Assembly (NCBI GenBank): GCA_900318305.1
Contig: ONKB01000099.1
Location: 1-52,399 of the forward strand
Source: an uncultured Prevotellaceae bacterium
GTDB lineage: Bacteria > Bacteroidota > Bacteroidia > Bacteroidales > Bacteroidaceae
Direction of reading: 5' to 3'
DNA: 52,399 bases
Under the pieces are notes generated by a model that was not told the origin of the DNA, made no database searches, and was given only the letters and a program-made list of their open reading frames with translations. The translations under genes were made by a program, and so were the position numbers. Below are positions 37,585 through 45,912 of this stretch, piece after piece. How positions within the stretch are numbered: position 1 is the first letter of the stretch; each line of letters starts with the position of its first letter.

Positions 37585-37592
37585 CAAATTTA
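37585..37592 (-). promoter_or_regulatory. -7 element of the surface-protein operon promoter
   Basis: TAAATTTG on the minus strand fits TAnnTTTG and lies about 35 bases before the ATG at 37550. No good -33 box is seen, which fits dependence on an activator bound at the direct repeats just upstream. Confidence 0.45.
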
Positions 37593-37615
37593 ATCAAGTT
37601 TGCCAGTTGTTATTG

Positions 37616-37650
37616 TCTCATATTCACAAAAATTATTCTCAAATTCACAA
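37616..37650 (-). promoter_or_regulatory. Two 14-base direct repeats 21 bases apart, candidate activator site
   Basis: TTGTGAATTTGAGA and TTGTGAATATGAGA (minus strand; + positions 37637-37650 and 37616-37629) differ at one base. Their 21-base period is two helical turns. They lie just upstream of the promoter of the surface operon. Confidence 0.55.
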
Positions 37651-37849
37651 TTTTTCTCCTTTAATCCCCCATAGGGGCGTGATATATTGTTAATGCGGAT
37701 TCAAAAGGTAATAGAAATCTGTGTTAGATATATGTGACTGAAAATCAATGAGAAAGATTGATATTCTCGAAAGATACTTCTTGTTTCCTCCGATATGAAT
37801 TGAACTCTCTTGTCTTGTATACAACTTTTAGAGCATTTTAATGCCCAGG

Positions 37850-37995
37850 GAATTGAAGGATGCGGAAAACCATCGGTCGAAATGCGACATCAGCGAATGC
37901 TTTCGCCAATTCTTATATTCTCCGTCTCCGGTACGTTGGCAATGTATACAACGACTTCTTAAGACGGAGAGTTGTCACCTGTGAGAACTCTTTTT
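37850..37995 (+). ncRNA. Candidate structured small RNA
   Basis: GAATTG/CAATTC (37850-37855 with 37907-37912) closes a segment holding two hairpins, GTCG/CGAC (37876-37888) and GCGAA/TTCGC (37893-37906). A second domain is closed by CTCCGTCT/AGACGGAG (37920-37927 with 37962-37969) with an inner CGTTG/CAACG. A terminator hairpin with TTTTT follows at once. No clear promoter was found. The strand is set by the terminator. Confidence 0.4.
37968..37995 (+). terminator. Intrinsic terminator of the candidate small RNA
   Basis: Stem AGAGTT/AACTCT, a G-G mismatch, then TCA/TGA with loop CCTG (37968-37991) runs into TTTTT (37991-37995). No annotated + strand gene precedes it. Confidence 0.6.
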
Positions 37996-38021
37996 ACATC
38001 GGTCCTCCAGGAAAAAGCAGG

Positions 38022-38717
38022 CTATTTGATGATTTCTGCTGTGATAATACGAATGTCATTGAAGGGACGGTCGGTATTGTCTGTCCTTACTTCCTGAATC
38101 TTGCCGACGACACTTAAACCTTCGATGACTTCGCCAAAAACTGTGTATCCTCCGTCTAAATGTGGGGTACCACCCGTCTTTAGATATTCCTTTTTTATTT
38201 CGTCGGTGAATTTCACTGTTCCACGGCTACGTTGCTCTACTGCCTGGGTAAGTTTGTTTAATTCCTCCGATGAGAATGTACTTCCCCAAACGATATAGAA
38301 TTGACTGCCGCTCGAATTTTTCTGGGGATTGACCATGTCGCCCTTTCTTGCAGCGGCAATGGCACCGCGTTTGTGGAAGATTTTTGGGAATACAATTTCC
38401 GCAGGAATGGTGTAGCCTGGGCCGCCATCTCCCAGACGGGTCTCTGCAGAGGCATTACGTGAATTGGGATCTCCGGTCTGTATCATGAAGTCCTTGATGA
38501 CGCGATGAAACAGTATGCCGTCATAAAAATGTTCGTTGACTAATTTTATGAAATTGGCTTTGTGTAAAGGGGTCTCATCGTAAAGGGCGATGGTGATGTT
38601 GCCCTTGTCAGTTTTCAACAGGACCTTTGTTCGGTTGTCCGAATGGGGCTTGGCAGCTGTCCCTATAAACCAAAAACAAACTGCGACAATTGTCAGTATC
38701 AGGCGTTTCATACTCAT
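38022..38717 (-). CDS. Exported cyclophilin-type peptidyl-prolyl isomerase
   Basis: Cyclophilins speed cis-trans isomerisation of proline bonds and help exported proteins fold. The 231-residue product has a hydrophobic signal (about residues 4-22), then the cyclophilin core: FYDGILFHRVIKDFMIQTGD with the catalytic Arg, GSQFYIVWG, and GGYTVFGEVIEGLSVV. The usual core Trp near the C-terminal side is not apparent (HLDGGYTVFG), as in many bacterial members. An acidic/basic insertion of about 35 residues lies between the QFYI and HLDG blocks. The start may be the first or third codon (both ATG). It acts outside the inner membrane. Confidence 0.92.
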   Translation of the reverse strand: MSMKRLILTIVAVCFWFIGTAAKPHSDNRTKVLLKTDKGNITIALYDETPLHKANFIKLVNEHFYDGILFHRVIKDFMIQTGDPNSRNASAETRLGDGGPGYTIPAEIVFPKIFHKRGAIAAARKGDMVNPQKNSSGSQFYIVWGSTFSSEELNKLTQAVEQRSRGTVKFTDEIKKEYLKTGGTPHLDGGYTVFGEVIEGLSVVGKIQEVRTDNTDRPFNDIRIITAEIIK

Positions 38718-38747
38718 TTAATGCTAACAGTTATATTAATGTATCCG

Positions 38748-38755
38748 CAAACTTA
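38748..38755 (-). promoter_or_regulatory. -7 element of the cyclophilin promoter
   Basis: TAAGTTTG on the minus strand fits TAnnTTTG and lies 30 bases before the ATG. A TTG lies 23 bases further upstream, slightly too far. Confidence 0.45.
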
Positions 38756-38955
38756 GTGTTTTTCTTTGAGGGAGACGGCAACTTGTTTGAAAAATTTTCA
38801 GTTAATAATGTGTTTTTCTTGTGTTTTTGAAAATTTACGGGAAAAATGTTGTTTTCGCAGAAAAATTTTTGTATAATATAAATAATTGAAATATAGATTG
38901 TTAAATCGAATTGTAAAAATAATTGCTCAAATTTTGGAAAAAAATATTGAAGTTG

Positions 38956-38975
38956 GTGGTGAATTGTGGAGAATT
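38956..38975 (+). promoter_or_regulatory. Tandem 10-base repeats in front of mraZ, candidate MraZ operator
   Basis: GTGGTGAATT and GTGGAGAATT lie head to tail, giving GTGG boxes with a 10-base period. MraZ proteins of other bacteria bind short G-rich direct repeats with this spacing upstream of their own gene. The site directly precedes the promoter. Confidence 0.6.
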
Positions 38976-38980
38976 AATAC

Positions 38981-38988
38981 TAATTTTG
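38981..38988 (+). promoter_or_regulatory. -7 element of the mraZ/dcw promoter
   Basis: TAATTTTG fits TAnnTTTG. The expected start near 38995 leaves a leader of only about 13 bases before the ATG at 39008. The -33 region coincides with the tandem repeats. Confidence 0.5.
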
Positions 38989-39007
38989 AATTTGCAATTT
39001 GTCCGAT

Positions 39008-39463
39008 ATGGGAAATAACCGTTTGATAGGAACCGTTGATGCGAAAGTAGACATGAAGGGAAGAGTATTCCTTCCAGCTATTTTCCGTCGTGTCCTTGGT
39101 GCAAGAGAAGACTATCGTCTTATCCTGCGCAAGGATATTTTTGAGGATTGCCTGGTTCTTTATACGGAAGAAGAATGGTATCGGCGTTTGGATGATTTGC
39201 GTTCCAAATTAAGTGTTTGGAATCAAAAGCATCAGGAGTTGTTCCGTAAATATGTAGCTGACGCCGATTGGATTGTCTTGGATTCAAGCGGACGTTTCCT
39301 GATACCGAAGCGTTATTTGAAGATGGCGTCTATTGAACAGGAAGTGACCTTTGTAGGGATGGATGACACAATTGAGATATGGAATCCAAGGAAACTTCTG
39401 TCCGAAAATACCGATTCTGTCGGTAAGGAATTGGAAAGTATAATGAATCAACCGACACTGTGA
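39008..39463 (+). CDS. mraZ: Transcriptional regulator MraZ
   Basis: MraZ is a DNA-binding protein that forms a ring and represses the division and cell-wall cluster it heads. The 151-residue product has two SpoVT/AbrB-type repeats with DxKGRxxLP-like cores: DMKGRVFLPAIFRR near the N-terminus and SSGRFLIPKRYLK in the second half. I chose the ATG at 39008; the frame also allows a TTG three codons upstream, which would sit very close to the predicted transcription start. Its stop is 2 bases before the rsmH ATG. Tandem repeats upstream are a likely binding site. Confidence 0.95.
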   Translation: MGNNRLIGTVDAKVDMKGRVFLPAIFRRVLGAREDYRLILRKDIFEDCLVLYTEEEWYRRLDDLRSKLSVWNQKHQELFRKYVADADWIVLDSSGRFLIPKRYLKMASIEQEVTFVGMDDTIEIWNPRKLLSENTDSVGKELESIMNQPTL

Positions 39464-39465
39464 AG

Positions 39466-40377
39466 ATGTCTGAGGATAAATATCATATTCCAGTGATGCT
39501 CCAGCCTTGCTTGGAAGGTTTGGATATTAACCCTGACGGGAAATATGTTGATGTGACCTTCGGCGGAGGCGGACATAGTAGGGCTATTCTGGAAAAATTG
39601 TCTCCACGTGGACATCTCTACAGTTTTGATCAGGATGCTGATGCTGAAAAGTGTGCCATGGCTGATGAGCGTTTTACATTTGTCAGAAGTAATTTCCGCT
39701 ATCTGAAGAACTGGCTTCGTTATTATGACGCTATTCCTGTTGACGGGATTCTGGCAGACTTAGGGGTTTCCAGTCACCATTTTGATACGATGGAACGGGG
39801 ATTTTCTTTCCGGGATAATGGTCCGTTGGATATGAGGATGAATCAGAGTGCGGAAGTGACAGCCGCTGATATAGTAAATCAATATAATGCCGAACAGTTG
39901 ACTCAGGTCTTCAGTTGGTATGGCGAACTTCGCAATGCCCGACCACTGGCCAATGCTATCATACGAGACCGCCAGTTCAATGGTGAGATAAAGACGACAG
40001 AGCGACTGATGAAGGTTATCTGCAAGCAGTTGAATCCTGCCCGTGAGAAAAAAGATATGGCCAAGGTGTTTCAGGCTTTGCGTATCGAGGTCAATGATGA
40101 ACTAAAAGTGTTGAGCAAAATGCTTGAGGCAGCTGTAGAGGTTCTTAAACCAGGAGGGAGACTCGTGGTGATGTCATACCATTCTCTTGAGGACAGGTTG
40201 GTGAAGAATTTTATGCGGTCTGGTAATTCACGAGGAGAGGTAGAGAAGGATTTTTATGGTCATCCCATCTCAGCTCTCCAGCAGTTAAAAGGTTGTCCGA
40301 TTGAACCGACAGAAGTTGAAATTAATGCAAACAGTCGCAGTAGAAGTGCGAAATTAAGAATAGCTGTAAAGGTGTAA
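39466..40377 (+). CDS. rsmH: 16S rRNA (cytosine(1402)-N(4))-methyltransferase
   Basis: RsmH (formerly MraW) methylates C1402 of 16S rRNA in the decoding centre using S-adenosylmethionine. The 303-residue product begins with YHIPVML and has the SAM-binding loop VDVTFGGGGHS (about residues 29-39), ILADLGVSSHHFD, RGFSFRDNGPLDMRM and the C-terminal VMSYHSLEDRLVKNF, all hallmarks of the family. The ATG at 39466 is preferred over an in-frame GTG at 39460 that overlaps the mraZ stop. Second gene of the dcw cluster. Confidence 0.98.
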   Translation: MSEDKYHIPVMLQPCLEGLDINPDGKYVDVTFGGGGHSRAILEKLSPRGHLYSFDQDADAEKCAMADERFTFVRSNFRYLKNWLRYYDAIPVDGILADLGVSSHHFDTMERGFSFRDNGPLDMRMNQSAEVTAADIVNQYNAEQLTQVFSWYGELRNARPLANAIIRDRQFNGEIKTTERLMKVICKQLNPAREKKDMAKVFQALRIEVNDELKVLSKMLEAAVEVLKPGGRLVVMSYHSLEDRLVKNFMRSGNSRGEVEKDFYGHPISALQQLKGCPIEPTEVEINANSRSRSAKLRIAVKV

Positions 40378-40378
40378 T

Positions 40379-40903
40379 ATGGCTGAGATAGAAGAAAAAG
40401 ATCAATTAGAGCAAGAGCAGTATCAGGAATTCATTGTCGAGGATGGCGAAGATCAGCTCAATGCTGCCGAAGAGGCGGCGTTGGCGGCTGCCCAACCTCT
40501 CGATGAGGAAAAAGATAGCGAAGAGGCTTCTGTAAGAAAGATTGTTGACGCCTTTACCTCTGATGAGGATGAAGAGATACGCATTAACTGGTCGTTGCCC
40601 AGTGTGCTCGGCGGTGATATCCTTAACGCAAAGTGGTTCCGCAAACATGCTGCTCTTATACTGCTGGTTATAGCCTTGACCATTCTATATATTACCAACC
40701 GTTATGCTTCACAGCAGGAGATAATAAAAATAGATGCATTGAAAAAAGAATTGGCTGATAAGCGTTATGATGCTTTGACCCGGTCATCACAGTTGTTGCA
40801 GCGTTGTCGTGAAAGCCAGATAGAAGAGATATTGAAATCAATAGGAGACACAACATTGGGTGCGAATACAGAACCTCCCTTTGAAATAAAATTGAATGAC
40901 TGA
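40379..40903 (+). CDS. FtsL-like division protein
   Basis: FtsL-type proteins are bitopic and form a coiled-coil complex with FtsB and FtsQ at the division site. The 174-residue product has a long acidic cytoplasmic N-terminus (about residues 1-87, rich in Glu, Asp and Gln), one hydrophobic segment (about 89-107), then a predicted coiled coil (about 110-150). Position between rsmH and ftsI matches ftsL in other genomes, which is the main ground for the call; sequence conservation of FtsL is always low. The 87-residue acidic tail is long compared with classical FtsL. Its stop overlaps the ftsI ATG by one base (TGATG). Confidence 0.8.
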   Translation: MAEIEEKDQLEQEQYQEFIVEDGEDQLNAAEEAALAAAQPLDEEKDSEEASVRKIVDAFTSDEDEEIRINWSLPSVLGGDILNAKWFRKHAALILLVIALTILYITNRYASQQEIIKIDALKKELADKRYDALTRSSQLLQRCRESQIEEILKSIGDTTLGANTEPPFEIKLND

Positions 40904-43161
40904 TGAAACAGTTCCCGTATAAGTCAACTTTGAAACGCTACCGTATTCTGGCATTGTTTTTCACATTGCTGGCTCTTGCTATTATAGGTAAGGCTGCTTA
41001 TACGATGTTTGTCAAGAGAAATTTCTGGGTTCAAGTTGGCGCACGCAAGGTAAAAGAGGACATTAAGATACCACCAACTCGGGGTAATATTTTTAGCGCT
41101 GACGGACAGTTGTTGGCCACATCACTTCCGGAGTATAAGGTTTTTATTGATTTTATCGTAAAAGACAGAGACAGTCTGACCCAGGTAAGAGCACAAAGAT
41201 ATCGGGACTCTATTTTTCACACAAAGTTGGATTCCTTGTCCGAAGGATTGAACAGGATATTCCCAGACAAGAAAGTCAGTTGGTTTAAGACCCATTTGCA
41301 GGAAGGATACGAGAAGAAAAGCCGTCATTGGGTAGTTTATCCTAACCGAATGTCTTACATGGATTATAAAGAGGTTCGTAAATTGCCATATTTGAATGAG
41401 GGCGTACTGAAAAGTGGCATTCATTCAGAAATATTCAACGAGACAAAGAAACCGTTTGGCTCTTTGGCCTCGCGTACATTGGGAGACATGTATCCTGGAA
41501 AGGACTCTGCCCGTTCGGGATTACAACTTGCCTACGATAGTATCTTGAGGGGTACACCAGGTATTTCCCACCGGCAGAAAATAAGAAGCAAGTGGCTGAA
41601 TATCGTTGACGTGCCTCCTATCGATGGTGCCGATATTATGACAACGCTGGACGTTAAAATGCAGGATTTTGCTGAGAAGGCACTGATGGACCAGATGAAG
41701 GCAATAGATGCTATTGACGGTGTGGTCTTGCTGATGGAGGTTGAGACTGGCGATGTGAAGGCTATCGTAAATCTGTCGAAATGTAGCGATGGCAAATACA
41801 GGGAAAGGAGAAATATCGCCGTCAGCAATTTGATGGAACCGGGATCGGTATTCAAACCGATGTCTTTCTTGGTAGCCTTCAATGATGAAAAACTGAAAAT
41901 TACAGACAGGGTAAATTGTGTCGGCGGTCAGAAAATGATGTATGGACGCAAAATGAAAGACCACAACTGGCACAGAGGCGGATATGGAGAACTGACGGCT
42001 TCAGAATGCCTTGAGTATTCGTCAAATATTGGTGTCAGTACTTTGATCGATAAGATATACCATAATTGCCCGGAGAAGTTCGTTGATGGAATCTATCGTC
42101 TGGGTGTGGCTGAGGATTTGAAATTGGAGATACCTGGCTATGCCCCTCCTGTAATACGCAGACCTCGTAAAGACAAGACTGGCAAGTATTGGGCTAATTG
42201 GTATAATACAGCCCTGCCTTGGATGAGTATAGGATATGAGACCCAGGTGCCACCTATCAGTGTGGTAAACTTTTATAATGGTATTGCCAATAATGGCAGG
42301 ATGATGCGGCCCCGGTTTGTCACAGCTGCTATGCGTAACGGTGAAATTGTCCAGGAGTTCCCTCCGCAGGTGGTGCGTGAACAAATGGCTTCACCAAAGG
42401 CCATCAAGGACCTTCAAATATGCCTGCGACGTGTTGTTGGCCAGGGCTTGGGTAAAAAAGCTGGTTCGAAGTTCTTTAATGTTTCCGGTAAAACGGGAAC
42501 GGCGCAGGTGTGGGCTGGCGGAGGAAAAACGGCTAATTTCCTGGTATCCTTTGCAGGGTATTTCCCGTCTGAGAGACCGCGTTATAGTTGTATGGTTTGC
42601 ATGTTGAAACATGGCCTGCCTGCATCGGGTGGCGGACAATGTGGTCCTGTCTTCAAAAAGGTGGCGGAGATGGCAATGAAAAACACGATGAAACCGGAAT
42701 TTGTTCTGGCTAAAGATACCCTTCATACGCATATCCCCGTAGTGAAGTCTGGCAATATGAAATTTACGCACGCAGTGCTGGAAGATTTAGGTATCAATTG
42801 TCGCTTGGAAGACAGTGGTGAATTGCCTGAATGTGGAAAAGTAGTGACAGAGAACAACAAGGTTGTCATGAAATCTCAGGCAATGCCGAAAGCATCCATT
42901 GTTCCTGATATGACGGGATTAGGTGCGAGGGATGCCGTCTTTATGGCCGAACGGTTAGGATTGAAGGTACAGTTGGAAGGAACTGGCATTGTCCGACAGC
43001 AGAGTTTGCCCTTTGGACATCACATCGTGAAGGGAGAGAAAATCATCTTGCGCCTGGGAATAACGAATGCCAAGGAGATACAAGAACCTTATAAAACAGA
43101 CATCATACTGTTTGATACAACTCAGATAAAAACAGACACCTTAAAACAACCTGAACCATGA
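40903..43161 (+). CDS. ftsI: Division-specific peptidoglycan transpeptidase (penicillin-binding protein 3 type) with PASTA domain
   Basis: This enzyme cross-links septal peptidoglycan together with FtsW. The 752-residue product has one N-terminal membrane segment (about residues 14-33), a dimerisation domain opening with [12 protein letters not shown], and a transpeptidase domain with the three active-site motifs: S315-V-F-K318, S373-S-N375 and K530-T-G-T533. A single PASTA domain (about residues 660-720) closes the protein, as in Bacteroidetes and Gram-positive homologues but not E. coli. It overlaps both neighbours (1 base with ftsL-like, 4 bases with murE), so translation is coupled. Confidence 0.96.
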   Translation: MKQFPYKSTLKRYRILALFFTLLALAIIGKAAYTMFVKRNFWVQVGARKVKEDIKIPPTRGNIFSADGQLLATSLPEYKVFIDFIVKDRDSLTQVRAQRYRDSIFHTKLDSLSEGLNRIFPDKKVSWFKTHLQEGYEKKSRHWVVYPNRMSYMDYKEVRKLPYLNEGVLKSGIHSEIFNETKKPFGSLASRTLGDMYPGKDSARSGLQLAYDSILRGTPGISHRQKIRSKWLNIVDVPPIDGADIMTTLDVKMQDFAEKALMDQMKAIDAIDGVVLLMEVETGDVKAIVNLSKCSDGKYRERRNIAVSNLMEPGSVFKPMSFLVAFNDEKLKITDRVNCVGGQKMMYGRKMKDHNWHRGGYGELTASECLEYSSNIGVSTLIDKIYHNCPEKFVDGIYRLGVAEDLKLEIPGYAPPVIRRPRKDKTGKYWANWYNTALPWMSIGYETQVPPISVVNFYNGIANNGRMMRPRFVTAAMRNGEIVQEFPPQVVREQMASPKAIKDLQICLRRVVGQGLGKKAGSKFFNVSGKTGTAQVWAGGGKTANFLVSFAGYFPSERPRYSCMVCMLKHGLPASGGGQCGPVFKKVAEMAMKNTMKPEFVLAKDTLHTHIPVVKSGNMKFTHAVLEDLGINCRLEDSGELPECGKVVTENNKVVMKSQAMPKASIVPDMTGLGARDAVFMAERLGLKVQLEGTGIVRQQSLPFGHHIVKGEKIILRLGITNAKEIQEPYKTDIILFDTTQIKTDTLKQPEP

Positions 43162-44612
43162 AATTGTCAGAGATACTCCTGAATGTTACTCCGATTGAAA
43201 TAGTCGGTAGTGTTGATGTGGATGTGACGAATATCAATATAGATTCCCGTCAGGTTCAGCCTGAAGGTGTCTTCATCGCTGTATGTGGTACCCAGATGGA
43301 TGGCCACCAGTTTATTCCGATGGCATTGGAGAAAGGAGCTTGTGTTATAGTCTGCGAGCGACTCCCGGAGAACATCATCAAAGGTATTACCTATGTGAGG
43401 GTAGAGAACACAGAAAGCATAGTTGGTATGCTGGCGACATCCTTTTATGGAAACCCGACATCAAAGCTGAAACTAATCGGTGTAACCGGGACAAATGGGA
43501 AAACGACAATAGCTACATTGCTGTACAAGATGTTTCTTGAATTTGGCTATAAGTGCGGACTTTGCTCCACGGTATGCAACTATATCAACGGCAGTCCTTA
43601 TCCTACATCCCAGACAACTCCTGATCCGATTACACTAAACCGTCTGCTGGGCAAAATGGTGGAAGAAGGTTGTGAATACGCTTTTATGGAGGTCAGCTCT
43701 CATGCGATTTGTCAGAAGAGAATTGGTGGACTTCATTTCGTGGGAGGGATATTTACAAATCTCACGCGGGACCACATGGATTATCATAAGACCTTTGAGA
43801 ATTACCGCGATGCGAAAAAAGCCTTTTTTGATCAACTTACACCCGATGCCTTCGCTGTTGTCAACGCAGACGACAAGAATGGTATGGTGATGGTGCAGAA
43901 TTGTAAAGCTGTTGTAAAGACATACTCACAGCAACGTATGGCTGATTTCCATGCAAAGATATTGGAAATGACATTTCAGGGAATGGAATTAATGGTCAAT
44001 GGAACGGAGGTACATATTCCGTTGGTTGGTAAATTCAATGTCTCTAACATGCTGGCTATTTATGGTACTGCCGTGATGCTGGGACGCTTGCCGGAGGAAA
44101 TTCTGATGGTCTTGAGTACCCTGCATTCTGTGTCGGGACGCTTCGAGACACTGCATTCCCCCAAAGGCTATACAGCTATTGTCGACTATGCTCATACACC
44201 TGACGCTGTGGTAAATGTGCTGAATACTATCCATGAGGTGCTGAGAGGAAAAGGCAAGGTGTTGGTGGTCTGTGGTTGTGGCGGCAACCGTGACAAAGGA
44301 AAGCGCCCACAGATGGCTTTTGAAGCGGCGAAACTGGGTGATAGGGTAATACTGACAAGTGATAATCCTCGCTTTGAGGAACCAGAGGAGATAATCAAGG
44401 ATATGCTTGAGGGTGTCCGGCAAGAACAGAAAAGCAAGGTGCTGACGAATGTTGACCGCCGGCAGGCTATCCAAACGGCATGCTGTATGGCCAATGCGGG
44501 AGATGTGGTCCTGGTGGCTGGCAAGGGACATGAGGATTATCAGGAGATAAAAGGTGTAAAATACCATTTTGACGACAAGGAAGTCCTTCGTGAGATATTT
44601 AGTAACGAATGA
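43158..44612 (+). CDS. murE: UDP-MurNAc-tripeptide synthetase, meso-diaminopimelate type
   Basis: MurE adds the third amino acid to the peptidoglycan precursor in the cytoplasm. The 484-residue product has the ATP-binding motif [10 protein letters not shown] (about residues 108-117). It carries the substrate signature D402-N-P-R405, which marks ligases that use meso-diaminopimelate rather than lysine. The C-terminal domain has [12 protein letters not shown] and [10 protein letters not shown]. The length is normal. It overlaps the ftsI stop by 4 bases and lies 27 bases before mraY. Confidence 0.97.
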   Translation: MKLSEILLNVTPIEIVGSVDVDVTNINIDSRQVQPEGVFIAVCGTQMDGHQFIPMALEKGACVIVCERLPENIIKGITYVRVENTESIVGMLATSFYGNPTSKLKLIGVTGTNGKTTIATLLYKMFLEFGYKCGLCSTVCNYINGSPYPTSQTTPDPITLNRLLGKMVEEGCEYAFMEVSSHAICQKRIGGLHFVGGIFTNLTRDHMDYHKTFENYRDAKKAFFDQLTPDAFAVVNADDKNGMVMVQNCKAVVKTYSQQRMADFHAKILEMTFQGMELMVNGTEVHIPLVGKFNVSNMLAIYGTAVMLGRLPEEILMVLSTLHSVSGRFETLHSPKGYTAIVDYAHTPDAVVNVLNTIHEVLRGKGKVLVVCGCGGNRDKGKRPQMAFEAAKLGDRVILTSDNPRFEEPEEIIKDMLEGVRQEQKSKVLTNVDRRQAIQTACCMANAGDVVLVAGKGHEDYQEIKGVKYHFDDKEVLREIFSNE

Positions 44613-44639
44613 AAATAGCCGAATAATTGATTTTATAAT

Positions 44640-45908
44640 ATGCTGTACTATCTTTTTAGATTATTGGAGTCTGTCGGAGTGCCCGGTTCGGGAATGTGGA
44701 GTTATATTTCCTTCCGTGCCCTGTTGGCATTTATACTGGCTTTAATCATTTCTGCAACCTTTGGGGAGTATTTCATCAAATGGATGCGAAGCCATCATAT
44801 CAGCGAGACCCAACGCGATGCATCTGTAGATCCCTATGGCGTCAACAAACAAGGGGTTCCTTCTATGGGCGGTGTTATAATTATTATGGCTGTATTGGTG
44901 CCTTGTCTTCTTCTGGGACGTTTGCGTAATATTTATCTGCTGCTGATGATGGTGACGACAATATGGTTAGGCGCCCTGGGATTCTTAGACGACTATATAA
45001 AAATCTTTAAGAAAAACAAAGAGGGATTGAACGGTTGGTTAAAGATTGCCGGACAGTTTGGAATAGGCCTTATTGTGGGTTTGACATTGTATCTGAGTCC
45101 CGATGCAGTAATACGGGAGAATGTTGAGGTCGTCAAGGATGGGCAGGTAACATGTACCCATAAATATGAAAACCATAAGTCAACCAAGACAACCATACCA
45201 TTTTTAAAGAACAACAATTTGGATTACAGCTCTTTCTTTGAATTCTGTGGTCCTTATAAGCAGTCTGCAGGATGGATATTCTTTGTGTTTCTGACAGTTA
45301 TTGTTGTTATGGCGGTATCCAATGGCGCCAATTTGAATGACGGTATGGATGGTATGACGGCGGGTAATTCTGCGATCATAGGTGTTGCTCTGGGACTGTT
45401 GTCGTATGTGTCAAGTCATATTGAATTTGCCGGCTATCTGAATATTATGTACATTCCTGGCACTCAGGAGTTGGTGATATTTGCGAGTGCTTTTGTGGGG
45501 GCGTTGATAGGTTTCCTGTGGTATAATGCTTTTCCGGCTCAGATATTTATGGGTGATACGGGAAGCTTGTCCATAGGTGGCATAATAGGTGTCTTTGCGG
45601 TCATTATCCATAAGGAATTGCTCCTCCCGTTATTGTGTGGTGTGTTCTTTGTGGAGAGTCTAAGTGTGATATTGCAGACAACCTATTTCAAGAAAGGCAA
45701 ACGCCTGGGACGTAAACAACGTGTGTTCAAAAGGACTCCTATCCACGACAATTTCCGTGTTCTTCCTGAACAGATGGACCCTGAATGCCATTATATGTTC
45801 CCCAAATGGCCAAAGAACAGTTTTCATGAAGCGAAGATAACGACGCGCTTCTGGATTGTCACAATGATTTTGGCGGCAGCGACAATTATAACATTGAAAA
45901 TCAGATAA
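44640..45908 (+). CDS. mraY: Phospho-N-acetylmuramoyl-pentapeptide transferase
   Basis: MraY moves phospho-MurNAc-pentapeptide onto undecaprenyl phosphate, giving lipid I at the inner membrane. The 422-residue protein has about ten hydrophobic segments and the catalytic motifs DDYIK (near residue 117), NLNDGMDGM (near 231) and MGDTGSLSIGG (near 303). An extra hydrophilic loop (about residues 160-200, with VKDGQVTCTHKYENHKS) makes it longer than the roughly 360 residues of E. coli MraY; similar loops occur in other Bacteroidetes. It is followed 4 bases later by murD. Confidence 0.97.
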   Translation: MLYYLFRLLESVGVPGSGMWSYISFRALLAFILALIISATFGEYFIKWMRSHHISETQRDASVDPYGVNKQGVPSMGGVIIIMAVLVPCLLLGRLRNIYLLLMMVTTIWLGALGFLDDYIKIFKKNKEGLNGWLKIAGQFGIGLIVGLTLYLSPDAVIRENVEVVKDGQVTCTHKYENHKSTKTTIPFLKNNNLDYSSFFEFCGPYKQSAGWIFFVFLTVIVVMAVSNGANLNDGMDGMTAGNSAIIGVALGLLSYVSSHIEFAGYLNIMYIPGTQELVIFASAFVGALIGFLWYNAFPAQIFMGDTGSLSIGGIIGVFAVIIHKELLLPLLCGVFFVESLSVILQTTYFKKGKRLGRKQRVFKRTPIHDNFRVLPEQMDPECHYMFPKWPKNSFHEAKITTRFWIVTMILAAATIITLKIR

Positions 45909-45912
45909 CAAA

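Larger units (their letters stand above)
37551..38021. other. 470-base intergenic region between the surface operon and the cyclophilin gene
   Basis: From left to right it holds the minus-strand promoter and direct repeats of the surface operon (37585-37650), a short GC palindrome CCCC-ATA-GGGG (37667-37677), about 170 bases with nothing recognised, and a run of hairpins ending in a + strand terminator (37850-37995). No protein gene is supported. The open frame 37860-38117 runs antisense into the cyclophilin gene. Confidence 0.5.

Noticed and set aside
37860-38117. 85-codon + strand frame near the cyclophilin gene
   Set aside because: It crosses a terminator-like hairpin and then runs antisense into the cyclophilin coding region; the segment is better explained by RNA structure.
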